NCBI GenBank assembly: GCA_963787425.1
Contig: CAWBCV010000004.1
Location: 496,001 to 560,000 of the forward strand
From: AP-15 sp963787425
GTDB taxonomy: Bacteria > Pseudomonadota > Alphaproteobacteria > ATCC43930 > CGMCC-115725
Direction: 5' to 3'
DNA length: 64,000 bases
Shown piece by piece: positions 62,180 to 64,000 of the stretch. A model generated the notes under the pieces. That model was given only the letters and a program-made list of their open reading frames with translations. It was not told the origin of the DNA and made no database searches. How positions within the stretch are numbered: position 1 is the first letter of the stretch; every line of letters begins with the position of its first letter. A program made the position numbers and the translations under genes.

Positions 62180-62668
62180 CGCAGGGCAGTGTAAGAGGCC
62201 CTGAGCCGATTACATAGCGGGGAAAGCGACCGACACCGGGCCTCGAACAACCGCTTGAGGCATCGCACGCCGGTCAATTGGAAACCGCGTCCGCGCAGGC
62301 CGATCTGTCTGTAGCCAGGGCTCCGGGTCGATATCCAGGGACTGATGCGTCCAGAGAGCCGGCTGTCAGCGGATGGATAATGGCGCAGGGGCCTTGTGTC
62401 GAAACACCCTTATCCTGCATCCGATGGATCGAGAGAATGGCGAGAGCTGCGTCCCGACGCCGGTGCATAGAGGGCATACGCCTCGTTCTCCGACGGGCCT
62501 GCCATGGCAGGCGCACAAGGTGGTCGCCCTGATGAAGTTCCCGGCGCCGGGCCAAACCATGTCCCTCTAACGCCCGCCACGAGCACGTCTTGCCGTTGGC
62601 GCGCAACGCTACCGACCATTCAGTTGAGTAAGGTGCAGCGGCGTCCGCGGACTCTGAGCACGGAAAAA
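62180..62668. other. Intergenic stretch without a recognised gene
   Basis: No conserved reading frame, tRNA or structured RNA was recognised between pip and the His-rich gene. Several short frames exist on both strands but none resembles a known family. Confidence 0.4.
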
Positions 62669-62962
62669 ATGCTACCAGTGACCACCTGCACCGCACCAAC
62701 TTACTCGGACCATATTCACCAGCATGGGCCAGCCTGCGGCCACCCGCAGTTCGCCACGACGGCCACGTCGATTATCTGCACGATGGTCAGCTCCACCACC
62801 CGCATGAAGGTCATGTCGATGAGCACGTGATCGAGGTGTCCGGCACCAACCCCGACCGCTGCACGTCGGACCATCATTGCGGCGGTCACGAATTGGGCCA
62901 TGTCCTCGGCCCCCGGCTGCGGTCACGAGGCAGTTCCCCAAGGCAACCACCTAGTGCATTGA
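62669..62962 (+). pseudogene. Histidine-rich metal-binding protein (two frameshifts)
   Basis: From the ATG at 62669: SDHIHQHGPACGHP; after a slip near 62748, AVRHDGHVDYLHDGQLHH, PHEGHVDEHVIEVSGTNPDR and CTSDHHCGGHELGHVLGP; after a second slip near 62910, GCGHEAVPQGNHLVH-stop. The repeated HxGHVDYLHDGxLHH pattern belongs to small histidine-rich proteins presumed to bind zinc or similar metals. It ends 1 base before an IS630 transposase gene. The frameshifts may be errors or decay. Confidence 0.65.
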
Positions 62963-62963
62963 A

Positions 62964-64000
62964 TCATACGGAAAGTACAGGGCAGCGGTCGAGTTTGGCG
63001 AAAATGGCCTCGGTGGATTGGGTCCAGACGAAGGGTTTGGGGCTGGCATTGTGCTCGGCCAGATAGGCGTTGATGGCGGCCTGTAGGTCGGCGATCGAGC
63101 GGAAGACGCCGCGGCGGATGCGCTGCCGCGTCATCTTCGAAAAGAAGTTCTCGACGGCGTTGAGCCACGAGGCCGAGGTCGGGGTGAAATGAAAGGTCCA
63201 GCGCGGATGGCGCGCCAGCCAGGCCAGTGCTTTGGGATGCTTGTGGGTGGCGTAATTGTCGAGCACAGTATGGATCGCCTTGCCGGCCGGGACTTGGCGC
63301 TCGACAGCATTGAGGAAGCGGATGAATTCGCTGTGACGGTGGCGCTGCATGCAGCGGCCGATCACGGTGCCGTGGAGCACGCTGAGCGCGGCGAACAGGG
63401 TGGTGGTGTCGTGCCGCTTGTAATCATGCGTCGTCGTCTGGCAACGGCCGGGCTTGATCGGCAGTCCGGGCTGGGTGCGGTCGAGCGCTTGGATCTGGCT
63501 CTTCTCGTCAATCGACAACACCACCGCATGGGCCGGCGGGTCGACATAAAGCCCAACGATGTCGCTCAGCTTGGCGGCAAAACTCGGATCCCGCGAGCGC
63601 TTGAAGGTGCGCATCCGGTGCGGCTGCAGTTTGTGCTTCCGCCAGATGCGCTGCACCGAGCCTACGGAAATGCCAATGGCTTTGGCCATGGCCCGGCCAG
63701 TCCAATGGGTGGCCTGGTGCGGCGGCGCGGTGCAGGTCAACGCCACCATCTGCGCCGTGGTTTCCGCCGCGATCGGTGCCTTGCCGGGCTTGCGGGTCTT
63801 GTCGCGCAACAGACCCTCGACCCCGCTCTCGGCAAAGCGCTGTGCCACCGCCATACTGTCGGCCGGCTGACACCGACGCTCTGCGCCAGCCACTGCGCCG
63901 AGTGCCGATCCGCCGAGGCGAGCACAATGCGCGCCCGCTCGGCATGCTTGCGCGGCCGGTTGCGGTCGGCCGCGATCGCCGCCAGCTGCTCGCGCTCCAC
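62964..64000 (-). mobile_element. IS630-family transposase, one frameshift, runs off the window
   Basis: DDE transposase of the IS630/Tc1-mariner group. The main frame carries GRAMAKAIGISVGSVQRIWR (HTH), VVLSIDEKSQIQALDRTQPG (first Asp), AIHTVLDNYATHKHPKALAW (second Asp) and FTPTSASWLNAVENFFSKMT (Glu). The N-terminal part (ARIVLASADRHSAQWLAQSV, GVSRPTVWRW) lies in another frame with a slip near 63845, joining QRFAESGVEGLLRDKTRKPG. The start is beyond base 64000. The left inverted repeat was not identified; TA target duplication could not be checked. Confidence 0.87.

Overview
The window reads as a GC-rich alphaproteobacterial chromosome segment, most like the Rhodospirillales/Acetobacterales-type lineages, or a draft or metagenome assembly of one. 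Pointers are a DUF1153/SciP homologue (a family of CtrA-regulating alphaproteobacteria), the block rplU-rpmA-obgE-proB-proA-nadD-rsfS-rlmH-gpmI-ctpA-rppH, a pstSCAB-phoU-phoB operon beside phoR, and many short-chain dehydrogenases. No rRNA or complete tRNA gene was recognised.

Layout. 1-9.6 kb: the end of a group-2 type (ABC-transporter dependent) capsule locus with a partial kpsM, kpsE, a glycosyltransferase, a decayed duplicate of that glycosyltransferase, kpsC, an SDR, an LTA-synthase-like sulfatase-fold membrane enzyme and a second SDR. 9.6-15.5 kb: unlinked metabolic genes (secreted peptide, DUF427, gamma-glutamyltransferase family, TrmH-type methyltransferase, thioesterase, nitroreductase, tyrosine phosphatase) and a Flp-pilin remnant. 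15.5-36 kb: an accessory, heavily rearranged zone. It holds a broken IS256-family element, a phage-type DNA methyltransferase cut into three pieces of mixed orientation, and truncated pieces of M20 peptidase, TPR/cyclase-type protein, dinB, nikR, acyl-CoA dehydrogenase, rskA, an RND pump, a beta-helix protein and a HAD-ATPase fusion. Inside this debris lies one intact, compact minus-strand block (22.9-28.3 kb): ECF sigma factor, cupin-type anti-sigma factor, DUF4331 secreted protein, TPR secreted protein and HupE/UreJ-like membrane protein. Next to it are an apparently orphan cobalamin riboswitch and a NikR-type operator in front of a truncated nikR.

37-46.5 kb: the phosphate regulon on the minus strand (phoR, then pstS-pstC-pstA-pstB-phoU-phoB), preceded by the malic enzyme gene maeB. 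46.5-56 kb: the housekeeping block on the plus strand, starting with ribosomal proteins L21 and L27. Within it, proB, proA, nadD, rsfS, rlmH, gpmI and ctpA all carry one-base frameshifts, which points to sequence errors rather than gene death. 56-62.2 kb: ribokinase, aldo/keto reductase, a small zincin, pterin dehydratase, an SDR, an EamA exporter, a PagL-like lipid A deacylase and proline iminopeptidase. The window ends with a frameshifted histidine-rich metal-binding protein abutting an IS630-family transposase that runs off the end.

The coherent systems are: capsule synthesis and export at the left end; phosphate sensing and uptake (PhoR/PhoB/PhoU with PstSCAB); a putative envelope or metal stress regulon run by the ECF/anti-sigma pair; and the translation/ribosome-assembly plus proline/NAD housekeeping block. 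Start codons were chosen from start triplets, Shine-Dalgarno-like sequence, overlaps and family length. No database search was run.
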